Origin: Adineta steineri
Taxonomy: Eukaryota > Rotifera > Eurotatoria > Adinetida > Adinetidae
Reading direction: 5' to 3'
Assembly (NCBI GenBank): GCA_905250115.1
Contig: CAJNOI010000019.1
Span: 246,030-310,029, forward strand
Length of the DNA stretch: 64,000 nucleotides
In this document: positions 34,854 through 46,300 of the stretch, piece after piece
Numbering within the stretch: the first letter of the stretch is position 1
Layout: every line of letters starts with the position of its first letter
The notes under the pieces: generated by a model
Told to the model about the DNA's origin: nothing
Databases searched by the model: none
The model's input: only the letters and a program-made list of their open reading frames with translations
Translations under genes and position numbers: made by a program

Positions 34854-35729
34854 ATGTCTTTAGAAAATAATCATCGCGATAGTTTGCCATATTATTTTTT
34901 TTTAGATATGAATACTCCAAAAACTGCTTCATTTGAAGGAAATATCGATAATAGAATTATCGATCAAACTTCTCAAACATTTCGTCGTATAATTCTTCTA
35001 TCAATACTTATTGTCTTTTCAACAATAATTATTCAATGGTGGATTAAACGTCGTCAACATAGATTAAGACATTCTGGTAAATGTCTTCTTCTATGTGGTA
35101 TAAAAAATTCTGGTAAAACTCTTCTATTCAATCGTCTTACAACAGGTATTGAAAAACGCCCATTTTATTCCATGTCAACTAATCATGGTGTAATGACACT
35201 TGATGATTTTTCAATTGATCGTTTAATTGAAAGAGTTCATGTTATTGAAATTCCACATCATATACGACGACATCAACATGATTTATATGCATATAAAACA
35301 TCAGCTAAAGCAATTATATTTGTTATTGATAGTACATCAATAGAAAAAGATATTAAATATGTTTCAGATTATCTTTATAATATTTTACATGAAGAATATT
35401 TTCGTGAACAACGATTACCATTATTAATATTTTGTAATAAACAAGATTTAAATACACATGATTATGATCAAGAATCTATACGTTGTTTACTTGAAGAAGA
35501 ATTAACAAAGAAACGTAAAATATCGAATAATAATGATATTGGTCGATTAGGAAAAGAAACATTTGAATTTGATGATGTTAAAGATATTCGAATTGAATTT
35601 GTTGAAGGTTCGGCATTAGATACACGAAAAAAATTCATTGATAAACATTATGAAAATGATTCAGAAAATGATAGTGCATCGCATTTACTTAAAGTTCATC
35701 AATGGATTGCTAGAATTTGGTTTAAATAA
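34854..35729 (+). CDS. SRPRB: Signal recognition particle receptor subunit beta
   Basis: Single exon, 291 residues. A cytosolic or lumenal leader of about 43 residues precedes one membrane helix (about 45-63, IILLSILIVFSTIIIQWW) and a basic stop (IKRRQHR). Then comes an Arf-like GTPase domain: P-loop GIKNSGKT (82-89), NKQD (195-198) and EGSA (251-254). The sequence AKAIIFVIDS and the Lys-rich C-terminal helix match SRPRB. It anchors SRP receptor alpha at the ER and controls its GTP-dependent docking of ribosome-SRP. The G3 region is degenerate: at 132-136 it reads EIPHH where the family has DLPGH. An in-frame ATG at residue 19 is an alternative start. Confidence 0.92.
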   Translation: MSLENNHRDSLPYYFFLDMNTPKTASFEGNIDNRIIDQTSQTFRRIILLSILIVFSTIIIQWWIKRRQHRLRHSGKCLLLCGIKNSGKTLLFNRLTTGIEKRPFYSMSTNHGVMTLDDFSIDRLIERVHVIEIPHHIRRHQHDLYAYKTSAKAIIFVIDSTSIEKDIKYVSDYLYNILHEEYFREQRLPLLIFCNKQDLNTHDYDQESIRCLLEEELTKKRKISNNNDIGRLGKETFEFDDVKDIRIEFVEGSALDTRKKFIDKHYENDSENDSASHLLKVHQWIARIWFK

Positions 35730-36220
35730 TAACATTTCTACATTGTTTTTCTTGTTTCAATGTTAACAAAAAAATCCGTTATATTTTTTTGTTTTATTCT
35801 AGACGACTAGAATTACAAAATAAAAGAAAATCTGTTAATAAATATATATGATATTAGGATATAGTCTTATTGAATGATTTAGCTAATAAAATATTCAGAT
35901 GAATATCATTTCGAGGTCGGACAGTATATGATGAATCATTTTAGAATTATTCTACATGACTGAATTTAATTCTATTTGAATATTCAGACGGTCTATGTCA
36001 CTGTAAGAGAATTATTCTCTTTTTCTTTTCATTTCGATCGATTTTCATGAAATTTACATGTTGTAAACACGTGCTGATAAAAGTAGAAAAGGTTAACAAT
36101 AGAATTTATTTATTTAATCGCAAAAATGACCTCATGAGAAAAACGTAAACAAACTAAAATGGATCTAGTACATTTTTATTTACTTTAGATCAGTTTATTT
36201 GTATATATACATATATAATA
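35730..36220. other. Intergenic between SRPRB and GH77 gene
   Basis: 491 nt, no coding frame. A poly(A) signal AATAAA for SRPRB is at 35837-35842. An acceptor-like TTTACTTTAG ends at about 36189, before the GH77 start. Confidence 0.45.
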
Positions 36221-38296
36221 ATGGTAAAACTCGAGCGTACATCAGGTATTCTTGTTCATATTTGTAGTCTTCCGGGACCTAATGGTATTGGAGATATTGG
36301 TAATGAAGCATATAAATTTGTTGATTTTCTACATGAATGTAATCAAAAAACTTGGCAAGTTAGTAACCAATAAATGTCTTTCTCTCAATTTTAAAATAAA
36401 TCTTTCTGATAGATACTTCCATTAACAGCAAGTGAAAAACCATCACCTTATTCTGGTACATCTGCTTTTGCTGGTAATCCAATATTGATAAGTTTAGAAA
36501 AATTAGTTGATGATGGTTTACTTGTTCAAACGGATATTGAATGTAGTCGACCAAATTTTGGTGAACATATTGAATTTCGACAAGTATTTAAATGGAAATA
36601 TAGTATTTTAAATCGAGCATATAATAATTATAAAATAAATCCTATAAAAAAATTTCAAAATGAAATTGATACATTTAAGAAAAATGAACAGTATTGGCTT
36701 GATGATTATACACTTTATATGGCAATTAAAGCTGAACAAAAAAATCAATCATGGTCAAAATGGCCGAAAGAATTAAAACAACGTGATAAAATAGTTTTAG
36801 AAGAAAAACGACAAGAACATGCAGATATAATTAATGAACATATATTTCTTCAGTATATTTTCTTTCGACAATGGGAACAATTAAAACAATATGCAAATAA
36901 ATATGATGTTACAATTCTTGGTGGTAAATCATCAAAATATTGTTGATATGCTTGAAAGAATTATTTTCTATATAGATATGCCAGTTTATGTTGATTATGA
37001 TAGTGCAGATGTTTGGGCTAATCAATCATTATTTCAACTAGATAAAAGAACTTCATTACCAAAAGCAGTCTCAGGTAAGGTTTGAATTTTTATGAGATAA
37101 GTAGAATTTACAAATTTTATTTAGGGGCTCCACCTGATGCTTTTAGTGAAACTGGACAATTATGGAATAATCCGTAAGTAGAAAAAGAAATGAGAATAGA
37201 TTATATAATCGTTTATATTTAGATTGTATGATTGGAGAGGTAATCTACGAAAAACAAATTTTGACTGGTGGATTAAACGTTTGAAAAAATGTTTGGAAAC
37301 TGTTGATGTTGTTCGTATTGATCATTTTCGTGGTTTAGAAGCATATTGGTATATAAATTTTTATTTTTTCGAACATATTAACAGTCATGTTATGGGCTTC
37401 ATATAAGATAGATTTAATGAATTGTTGTTTTTACTAGGGCTATTCCAATCGGAACCGATGGAAAACCTTTATCACCAATGAAAGGTGAATGGGTGAAAGC
37501 TTGTGGTAAATTATTTTCTTTAGTTTTCTTTCGTTTTATTAGCTTAGTTTTGTAGGTGATGAATTTCTAACAGCAGCAACTAAAGCTCTTGGAGATAATT
37601 TACCAATCATTGCTGAAGATTTAGGTCATCTAACACAAGAAGTATTTGATCTTCGCGATAAATTTGGACTTGTTGGTATGCGTGTTCTTCATTTTGCATT
37701 TGCACATTGGCCTAACAATATGTATTTACCACATAATTATATTCCAAATTGTATCGCTTATACAGGAACTCATGATAATAATACAACAAGTATTTACCAA
37801 AAAAAGAAGATTTTTGTTTTTTAAATATTATTGAATTCTTTAGTTGGATGGTTTCGTCATAATATGAAGGAAAAAGAAAGACAAACTTTAATTGATTATT
37901 TACAAAAAGAAGGTGATCCAGAACGTAATATCAATTGGGATTTAATACGATTAGTTCTTGCTAGTGTAGCTGATACAGCTGTACTTCTTTTTCAAGATGT
38001 ACTTGATTTGGAAGAAGGTTGTCAAATGAATGATCCGTATGTTACAAAAAAAAAGATTCTTTTTGATTGATTTATTCAAAAAAATTGTTTTTTGTAGAGC
38101 ATTTACACCTGATTATGAAGAAAATTGGCGATGGCGATTTCAATGGGAGCAATTGAAACAATCTGCAAAAGATAAACTCAAATCATTGACTTATATCTAT
38201 GGACGACATTTGCCAGAAGAAGCATTAGAACGACCAGATACAGAAGCTGGTGTAGATGAAAAAACTGATAGTATCAAACAACCAAAAGCGTATTGA
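36221..38296 (+). CDS. malQ: GH77 4-alpha-glucanotransferase (amylomaltase / disproportionating enzyme)
   Basis: Nine exons: 36221-36358, 36413-36923, 36976-37074, 37125-37173, 37223-37348, 37438-37505, 37556-37789, 37844-38036, 38098-38296; 1617 nt, 538 residues. The whole GH77 domain is present: SGILVHICSLPGPNGIGDIG, ILPLTASEKPSPYSG with TSAFAGNPILISLEKLV, YWLDDYTLYMAIK, DMPVYVDYDSADVWAN, PPDAFSETGQLWNNP, then the nucleophile Asp299 in VVRIDHFRG, the acid/base Glu351 in IIAEDLG and the third Asp404 in THDNNTT, and NWRWRF near the end. It transfers maltooligosaccharyl units between alpha-1,4-glucans. Animals normally lack GH77 and use the bifunctional debranching enzyme; the family is bacterial, algal and plant. 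No signal or transit peptide is seen, so it is likely cytosolic. Eight host-type introns show it is settled in this genome. Confidence 0.94.
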
Positions 38297-39103
38297 TCGA
38301 AGAAAACAAAAGTTATCTATACGATTTATTAATATTCAAGCTCGAGCCATATATTATCTTCTTATTTTTACTGTAATATTTATTAATCCTAGCGAAAATA
38401 TGTAACAAATATATTTTATTATTCAAATAATTAATAAAACGATTAAAATAAATACTTTATTTAACATCTTTCTATGTAACTTGTAAAACTACAATTAAAT
38501 TTCAGGAGATGAAATTTTTGCTTGTTCTATAGTAGTAAAAGATTTTTTATTGTTGATTTATAAAAATATTAAATTAAGCGATATTACAATAGAAAATGAG
38601 GCTGTGATCATAGTATCTACGTATTCATTACATACACCATATCAATTTTCAAGCTATTAAAAAGAAACAGCAATCTGCTAGAATAACAGACAAACAACTG
38701 TATATACCTTTCTTGTTTAAATAAACATTTAAACGATGAAACAAGGTTAAGCACTATATAATTAAACACGTTTTTATATAACGAGAATATACCTCTAGTA
38801 TTTCATAATTTCAGCCTTGTCGTTATGCTGATACGTATTATAATGAGCATTGACTTATAATCACACGTTTGTTTTTGTATTCTTTCTCCTTATTTTTTAC
38901 CTTTTGTTATCTCGTTATCAATGTCTGTTTTGCTTATATAATATACACCAATGATAATTGCTATTCTACGCATTTGTTTTCGATATATTATTGATGATGT
39001 CATTTGATTATTAAACGAAAACATACATATATATATCCTACTATTCAGTATATAATACAAAAAAAGTACTTATATTCTTTTATACGCCCTTGAAGAATAC
39101 AAA
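38297..39103. other. Intergenic between GH77 and PLD-like genes
   Basis: 807 nt without a coding frame. A poly(A) signal AATAAA lies at 38433-38438, about 140 nt after the GH77 stop. The rest is AT-rich. Confidence 0.45.
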
Positions 39104-41072
39104 ATGATGATGCATCCAAGATCCAACTCAATAATGGCCGCAGTACCTAGCGAAATGCTTAATCGTGTTCAATTACCTCCAGCAGATAATCTATCTAAAG
39201 AAACGGTAACATCATTATTAGCATCTGATTCCGCAACTGTTAAAAGTGCAAAAGAAGCAACACATATTTTATTTTCTAAACCATTACATTTCTTACGATC
39301 AATGTTAAATCACGAAACATCTACACATGAAATAACAGAAGAAGAACTTGATTTTGCTGCTGAATTTGGTCGATTTCCTTATCGTCCAAGTAAACTTTTT
39401 CTTAAATTATTTCATAATGTTATAGCTACACTTCAACGTGATCCCTTATGTGGTCGTGTTTCACCCGCATTAATTGGTTCATCTGGTGTTGTTCCATTAA
39501 CTATTATTTCAACTATTCCAGATATAATGCAACATTATTATCATTGTATAGTTAATGCAAAAAAAGAAGTTTTATTTGCAACAAATTATTGGGAAAAAGG
39601 TCATAGTGTTACTATTATTGGTAAAGCAATACGTGATTTAAATAAACGTGCACGAGATGAAAATCGTCAAATTATTTTTAAATTAATGATTGATCATCCA
39701 ACAAAAGAGAATCTAGCACATTTTCATAGTATTCTTCCACATCATAAATGGTCACATTATGATATTCCAACACCTGATGAAATTCCTAATATATCACTTG
39801 AAATAAATAATTATCATCGTCTTATAATGGGAACATTTCATTCAAAATTTATGGTTATTGATCGTCGTATTGCGATATTAAATAGTAATAATATACAAGA
39901 TCGACCTAATCTTGAAATGATGTCACAATATGAAGGTGATATTGTTAATTCATTTTATGATACATTTCTTATTTCATGGTGGGTACCATTTGATCCAAGT
40001 CTTGTTTGTTTAAATGATGATGCAACAACTGAAATTGAATTCCAGTTTGGTATTGAATCTTCAAAAATTGTTTCATTCAACGAACCATTACAAAATGCAG
40101 TAGCTCGAGCACGTTTAAGACTTCAAAATCATTTAGATGATAAACAAACAGAAATTTATTTTCAAGAACCTTTATTATCATCTCAAAGTACTCCATTAAC
40201 ACATCATTTAAATCTATCAGCTAAATCAGCTAGAAAAACACAGCCAGATGAATATCTTTCTAAACAAAATTTAGAAAAACTTGCTCGAGATTTTACACCA
40301 TTTATTTTTCATGAACCACATGAACCATTTCCTATAGCTTTAGTTAATCGTTTACCTCATGGTGCACCTGGTCATTCAGATACAGCAAATCCTCAAGATG
40401 CTGCATGGTTAGGTGCATTTCGTTATGCAGAAAAATCGATATTTATTCAATCACCTACTTTAAATGCTAAACCAGCTATTAATGGAATTATACAAGCATG
40501 TCAACGAGGAGTTCAAGTTATTCTATGGCTTGATTTAGGTTTTAATGATTCAAAAGAGGGACATGGAACATTTCAAGGAGGAACAAATGAACATGTTATA
40601 AAAAAATTATATAAGACATTAAGAGATGAAAATAATGGAGCTGAACGTTTTCTTGAAGTTTTTTGGTATACAGGAAAAGGTTTGTTAAAATATATTTAAA
40701 AAAGATATTTGTAATTATGAAATAATTTTTGTTTAGATCAAACACGACCACTTAATTTTTCACAACAAAAACGAAATTGTCATATAAAATTTATGGCTAT
40801 CGATGGTCAAGTAGCTATTATGGGTAATGGTAATATGGATAGTCAATCTTGGTTTCATTCTCAAGTAAATTAACGAAAATTTTGTTTTTTCTTTAATTAT
40901 AAATTGATTTTTATTATAGGAAATCAATGCTATGATTGATTCACCATTAATAGTTAAAGATTGGATAGATGCTTTATATCAAAATCAATCAACACATCAA
41001 TATGGTCGACTCAGTCTTGATGGGATATGGCGAGATAAGCAAGGTAACTTAAATCCACATGATGGAAAATAA
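39104..41072 (+). CDS. Phospholipase D-like protein, fungal type
   Basis: Three exons, 39104-40679, 40737-40864 and 40920-41072; 1857 nt, 618 residues. Two HKD motifs are intact: HSKFMVID (His246, Lys248, Asp253) and HIKFMAID (His541, Lys543, Asp548), each followed by a Gly/Ser/Asn-rich stretch (ILNSNNIQDRPNLEMM; IMGNGNMDSQSW). Before the first come GVVPLTIISTIPDIM and KEVLFATNYW. The layout, spacing and these blocks are those I know from a large family of uncharacterised PLD-superfamily proteins of filamentous fungi. No signal peptide, PX or PH domain, so it is not a classical animal PLD1/2 or the membrane-anchored PLD3/4. Likely a phosphodiesterase or transphosphatidylase of unknown substrate. 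It follows the GH77 gene on the same strand and converges on the MBL-fold gene. Confidence 0.87.
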
Positions 41073-41124
41073 TATACCGTATATTTGAAATGTATTTTGT
41101 TACTTATTTTTAAAATTTAAAGAA

Positions 41125-41130
41125 AATAAA
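41125..41130 (+). promoter_or_regulatory. Poly(A) signal of PLD-like gene
   Basis: AATAAA 53 nt after the PLD-like stop codon, between the two convergent genes. Confidence 0.55.
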
Positions 41131-41235
41131 TGTTTGTTTTTAACTTGAATTAAAAATATTATTATAAGAAAGAAGAATATTTATTTGTCAGTAAATTCAA
41201 AACTTTGAAAATGTTTAGAATACATGAAATGAAGT

Positions 41236-42193
41236 CTATAAAGACAACATTAATTGTATAGTTTGACCAGGTGATACAGCTGATACATTATCAATAGGAA
41301 ATTTTGGTTTATCATTTTCAAGACCATAATGATAAACAAAAACTTGTCGTGAAATACTTGATGTTTTATAAAAATTTAATATTTCATCGAAACTAGCGTG
41401 TTCGTAGGTACTTGTTTCACGACCATCAACTAAAATTGTTGGAGCATTCCAAAGAAATGTATAAAATGGTGTATTAAAACCTGAATCTCCCGAAAAACTA
41501 AGAATTGCTTGATTATTTTCATAAAGAACAAAACCTGCACATAATTCACTATGTTGACTTCGTTGAACACGTATTTTTAATATTGAATTTGGATCACCTG
41601 AATCAAGTTCAACATCTTTTGATTCATCACATGTAATCCATTGTACATTTCGAAAAAGATCGGTTGTTGATGAATCGAGTTCAGCACAACGATATTGTCG
41701 TAGACGAGATTGAATGCCAGCATAACAATAAACTCGTACAATAGATTTTAAAGCTTCATTAGCAATATATACAGGTAATTCTCCGCTATGATCTGTATGA
41801 TTATGTGAAACAAATATTTGTCGAGGTTTGATATTAAAGTCTTTGACATATTTTTGAAGAGCAAAAATTGAACCAAGACCAATATCAATGAGAAGTATAC
41901 ATTCATCTGTTGCACGACGTAGAAGTGCAAATGAACTACTAGTTTGATTTGAATAAACAGAAGTAGCACCTTTACCAACACCCAAACAAACAAGATCATA
42001 CGATGAAAGGCCTGACATTATCTAAGAAATTGCATAAACATCAATTATAATCAGTAATACAAATGACTCTAAGATAGGCGTTCAAACAAAAAAATTATCT
42101 AAGACATACTTGTGTTTTATCATTTGCGATTAATTTTGCGCATTGTTCAGACTTAATGTCAGTCGAAGATGTTACAGAAGTACTCGCACCCAT
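41236..42193 (-). CDS. Metallo-beta-lactamase-fold hydrolase with N-myristoylation signal
   Basis: Two exons, 42193-42110 and 42021-41236; 870 nt, 289 residues. Exon 2 alone has an ATG, but the upstream exon joins in phase 0 through an 88-nt GT-AG intron and supplies MGASTSVTSS, a good N-myristoylation sequence. The MBL signature SHNHTDHSGE gives His101, His103, Asp105 and His106; later metal-site residues are likely in SQHSE, FSGDSGFN and the C-terminal VYHYGLEND. There is no secretion signal. The early DLVCLGVGKGATSVYSNQTSS matches the first strands of RNase Z-like MBL proteins, where GxGxxxPS is usual, so it is a stand-alone hydrolase whose substrate cannot be told. The gene converges on the PLD-like gene with 163 nt between stops. 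Confidence 0.85.
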
Positions 42194-43368
42194 GTATATG
42201 AATAAAAAAGTGTACTAGTCGATAAATTTATAATACGATGAGGTTGCTATCGTGGTATTTCGAACAAAGACTGAATTAATATTAATACTACCTGTTGTAT
42301 TTATATGTCATACAGGTGGAAGGAAGAAGGTTAGATACTTTTTCCTTTTTATTTAACATCTATTTTTGTCATAATATTCACGAATATCTTTGTATACTAT
42401 TAGCCTTAGCAATACTTTTAATAATAAAAATTTTCATCTCAAACGACTACTACTACTCATAAATATTTCATCGTACATAGGTGTAACTTCTAATAATGTA
42501 TAAGTGTAGAGATAATGGACACAAATGCTTATAGTTTCAAAGTTCTTCTATTTTTCTTTGTCATGGTATTTTAAGAGTCTCACGCGTCAAAAATCCGTGC
42601 TACATATTTAATAAATTACGCAAACTGACAAGCACAAGATCTTCATGTTAAGAAGAATTACTTTTCTTAGCAGTCTTCATTTCATGAATATTAATATGTC
42701 CAGAGTAGACCACGCGGAGAAAACAGGTGCGGAGATTACGTTTTTGAAAATAAAAAAAAACATTAATCACTAAATAATTGACGATTGGTCTACTTTTTTA
42801 ATAACTTTCACTTCATTCTTTGTTTTACGAGTAATCATTTCTTATTTTATTTGCACTTGACGTGATTACTAATAAGTAAGTAATGAAGCCTATATTAATT
42901 CAAAAAGAAATACTATTTTTAACTGGTAAATATATAACATTTGTATATATCGACCTCTTTTTTTTACTTATAATCTTTACCACGAAGAAGAAAAAGAAAA
43001 ATAGATTCAGTCACAAATTATAAAATCTAAACAATATCTTTCAATAGTACAATAGATCATTAAAAACAGGTATAGTAGAAACTCTACTAGCGACATCTAT
43101 GCTATTTTATTTAGAGTCGTTAACTTTTTAACAAATTATATTTTTTATTTAACAAAGATGATAAAAATTGGAATCGGTTACAGACGAGGACGAGGGCAAC
43201 AGCATGAACGAAGAAAGCAAAATAAAAATCGTTTATGACAAACAATTTTTTCTTTTATCTATAATAATATATATATTGTTTTAGATCTTTCAATAAATTG
43301 TCATCAATTCGAATGGTTAGAATTGTACATAAAGTTCTACCAATAATAAAAATAAATAAAAAACACAA
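42194..43368. other. Divergent intergenic region MBL-fold gene / RSF1
   Basis: 1.2 kb, no supported gene. AT-rich. GTTTTAG at about 43279-43285 looks like a splice acceptor upstream of the RSF1 ATG. Confidence 0.45.
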
Positions 43369-46300
43369 ATGATTACTGAAGAAGAAATTTCTACTGAATT
43401 CAGTCCACAAGATAATAATAATAATATTACTATTAATAACAATAATGATGAAAAAGATCAACGTCGATTATCCTTACTAAATGATGCAAATTATGGAATA
43501 ATTCTTTGTTTTCTTGAAAAATTTCGGACAATACTCGATTTACCAAAGTATTCATTTCAACGACTTGAAGATCATTTGATTAATTATCAAGAACGAAGTA
43601 TATTATTTATATATAATTCTTTTATAATAAATTTGTTTTAATATAGTTCCACCACGTCTGATTGATTTTCATTTTATTCTTCTTAAACGATTATCATTAG
43701 CGAAAAATACACAACGAGATAAATTTGATTCAATTATTACTCGAGTAAATCAATTGTTCTGTTTCTCTTTAACAATCTATTGAAATTTTTTTCTTAATAG
43801 TTTGCTTCTCGATTTGATTTAAATGATGCCGATCATTTAACAACAACAGGATATTTACAAGCAGAAATTAATGTTAAAATTCGAATTTTGAAAGTAAAAA
43901 AGAAGATTTTTTGTATAATTTTGAATTCACAATTTCTATGATTAGAATTTACTTGAAAGTCATTTTGATCTAAATCAAACATTTACAAAAATACTTGCTG
44001 ATAAATCAGCAAGAGAAATCAAATCAATAGCATTAGGTCGTGATCGTTTTGGAGTTTCTTATTGGCTTTTTGTGGTAAAGAAATACACATCTACATAATA
44101 AAAACAATTTTTTTTTAATTTTATTGTAGGATACAAATTGTTTTGTACGTTTATTTCGTGAAGATATTGATATCGATCGAACATGGAGTAATGTTGCTAA
44201 GTAAGATCAAGAAAATTTACTTAAAATAATATTTATCGAAAATATTTTTTCTAGAGATCGAGATGAATTAGAAAATTTTATTAAATTATTAATCACTGAT
44301 TCTGTTGTACGGAAGAAATTCTCTGGTACAATTTATTATAAATGTCATATTTTATAATTTTCAATTATTTTTTTGTTGTATAGATTGGGCTATTGATTAC
44401 GAACCATTTTCATCGTTATTACCAACGAATGATTTTGAAGAACGTTATTTACCCTTGGTAGTAGATACGAAACATGAAGAAAATGATATTGAATCAACAC
44501 CAACTGAAAATGAATCAGTAAAGAAAAGACGTGGACGACCGAAAAGTTCAATAAAATTAATGAACAATGAAAAAAATCATATAGAAATGGAAATAAAACA
44601 AGAAGAAGATGAGGAGGAAGAAGATATTGAACCAAATTCAAATGATAATGAAAAATCTACTGAATCATCAAAGAAGAAACGTGGACGACCGAGGGGTTCA
44701 ATAGCATCATCAAAAAAGATCGATGTAAAAGTAAAACAAGAAGAAGAAGAAGAAGATACTAATCCAATATCAAATGATGATGAATCAATGAAGAAGAAAC
44801 GTGGACGACCAAAAACTTCAATTAAATCATTAGCTAAAGAACAGATTCAAATGAAAACTGCGATAAAAAAAGAAAAACAAGAAGTTGAATTAACATCAGA
44901 TCAAAATGAAATATCTGATGGATTAACAAAAAAACGACCTGGACGTCCACCAAGAAGTTCAATAAAGCAAATTGACATGAAGATAAAAGAAGAAAAGGTT
45001 GAACCAATATCCATTGAAGATATAAAATCTGATATATCAACAAAAAAAAGACGTGGACGGCCACGAAGTTTAACCAAACCAATCGAAATGAAAGAAGAAG
45101 AAATTGAGCATACGTCAAATGAAGATGAAGAATTAGATATATCTACAAAAAAACGACGTGGACGACCAAGAAGTTCAACAAAATCATTAACCAAAGAAAC
45201 AAAACAATCTGATGTGCATCAAAAAGAGGAAGTAATAACTCCAGCTCGTAGAGGCAGAAAGCGTAAAATCATTACGGAAGATATTCATAATGATGACGAC
45301 GATGATGATGATTCTAAAATGGAAGAAAATGATAAACAACAAGATGATTCATCGGTTAGTCATACTGATCAGTCTATACGTCGATCAGCACGACCTCGAA
45401 AATCGACAACAATGGAACTAACACCAAAAGCTCAGTCACAGGTATGAAACTCTTTTATATAAAGAAAAAGAAATAAGTACAATACTTAGTAGTATTTCAT
45501 TTGAATTGTTTTGTCTAAAACCGCAAGATGAAATTAAGTTGTTAGAACTTTATTTAATGAAAATATACATGTTTTAAATAAATCTATTTAGATATCTCAT
45601 GCTAAAAAGAAACGATCAATGAATGGTAAAACAAAAACATCCAATAATTCTTTAAATCCTGCTAAATCTAGTCGTTCTCGTCGTCGACGTAAGACAACTT
45701 CTCGACGAAATATAGACGATGATTTATGTTTATCAAGTTCAAGTTCCGATGAACATATTGATTATTTATCTGATTATGATTCTGATGATTATCTTCCGAA
45801 TTTAACTGAACTTGAACGTGATGAAAATTTTTTTCTACTTGATGAAGATAATAATCCAACTGGTGAAGAATTACGTACAGCTAAAACAGCTCAAGCATCA
45901 ACAATAATAACAGCTTGTAATGTTTGTTCAAAAAGTGATCGTCCAGAAGTCTTATTATTATGTGATGATTGCGATGATGCTTATCATTTGGAATGTTTAC
46001 GTCCTATACTTTTATCTGTACCTGATGGTGATTGGTTTTGTCCATTATGTGAACATAGAAAATTATCAAATTATTTAATAGAAAAATTAAAAGATTTATT
46101 AATTAATTTTAATCTTATTGAAACAAAACGTTTAGAACGTGATTCAAAAAAATCACTTCAACGAAAATTAAAAATTAAAGAATATACAAGTGATGAAAGT
46201 ATAACAGCATCAGAATCTGAATATGAAAATCTCGAAAATACTCTTCATGGTGATGAATCAATGCTATCAATAAGTCAAACAAATGAAAATAGTAATATTT

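Noticed and set aside
36924-36975. In-frame stop after TILGG in the GH77 gene that looked like a truncation
   Set aside because: A GTAAAT donor at 36924 and TATAG acceptor before 36976 remove it and restore GDMPVYVDYDSADVW, so it is an intron, not a broken gene.
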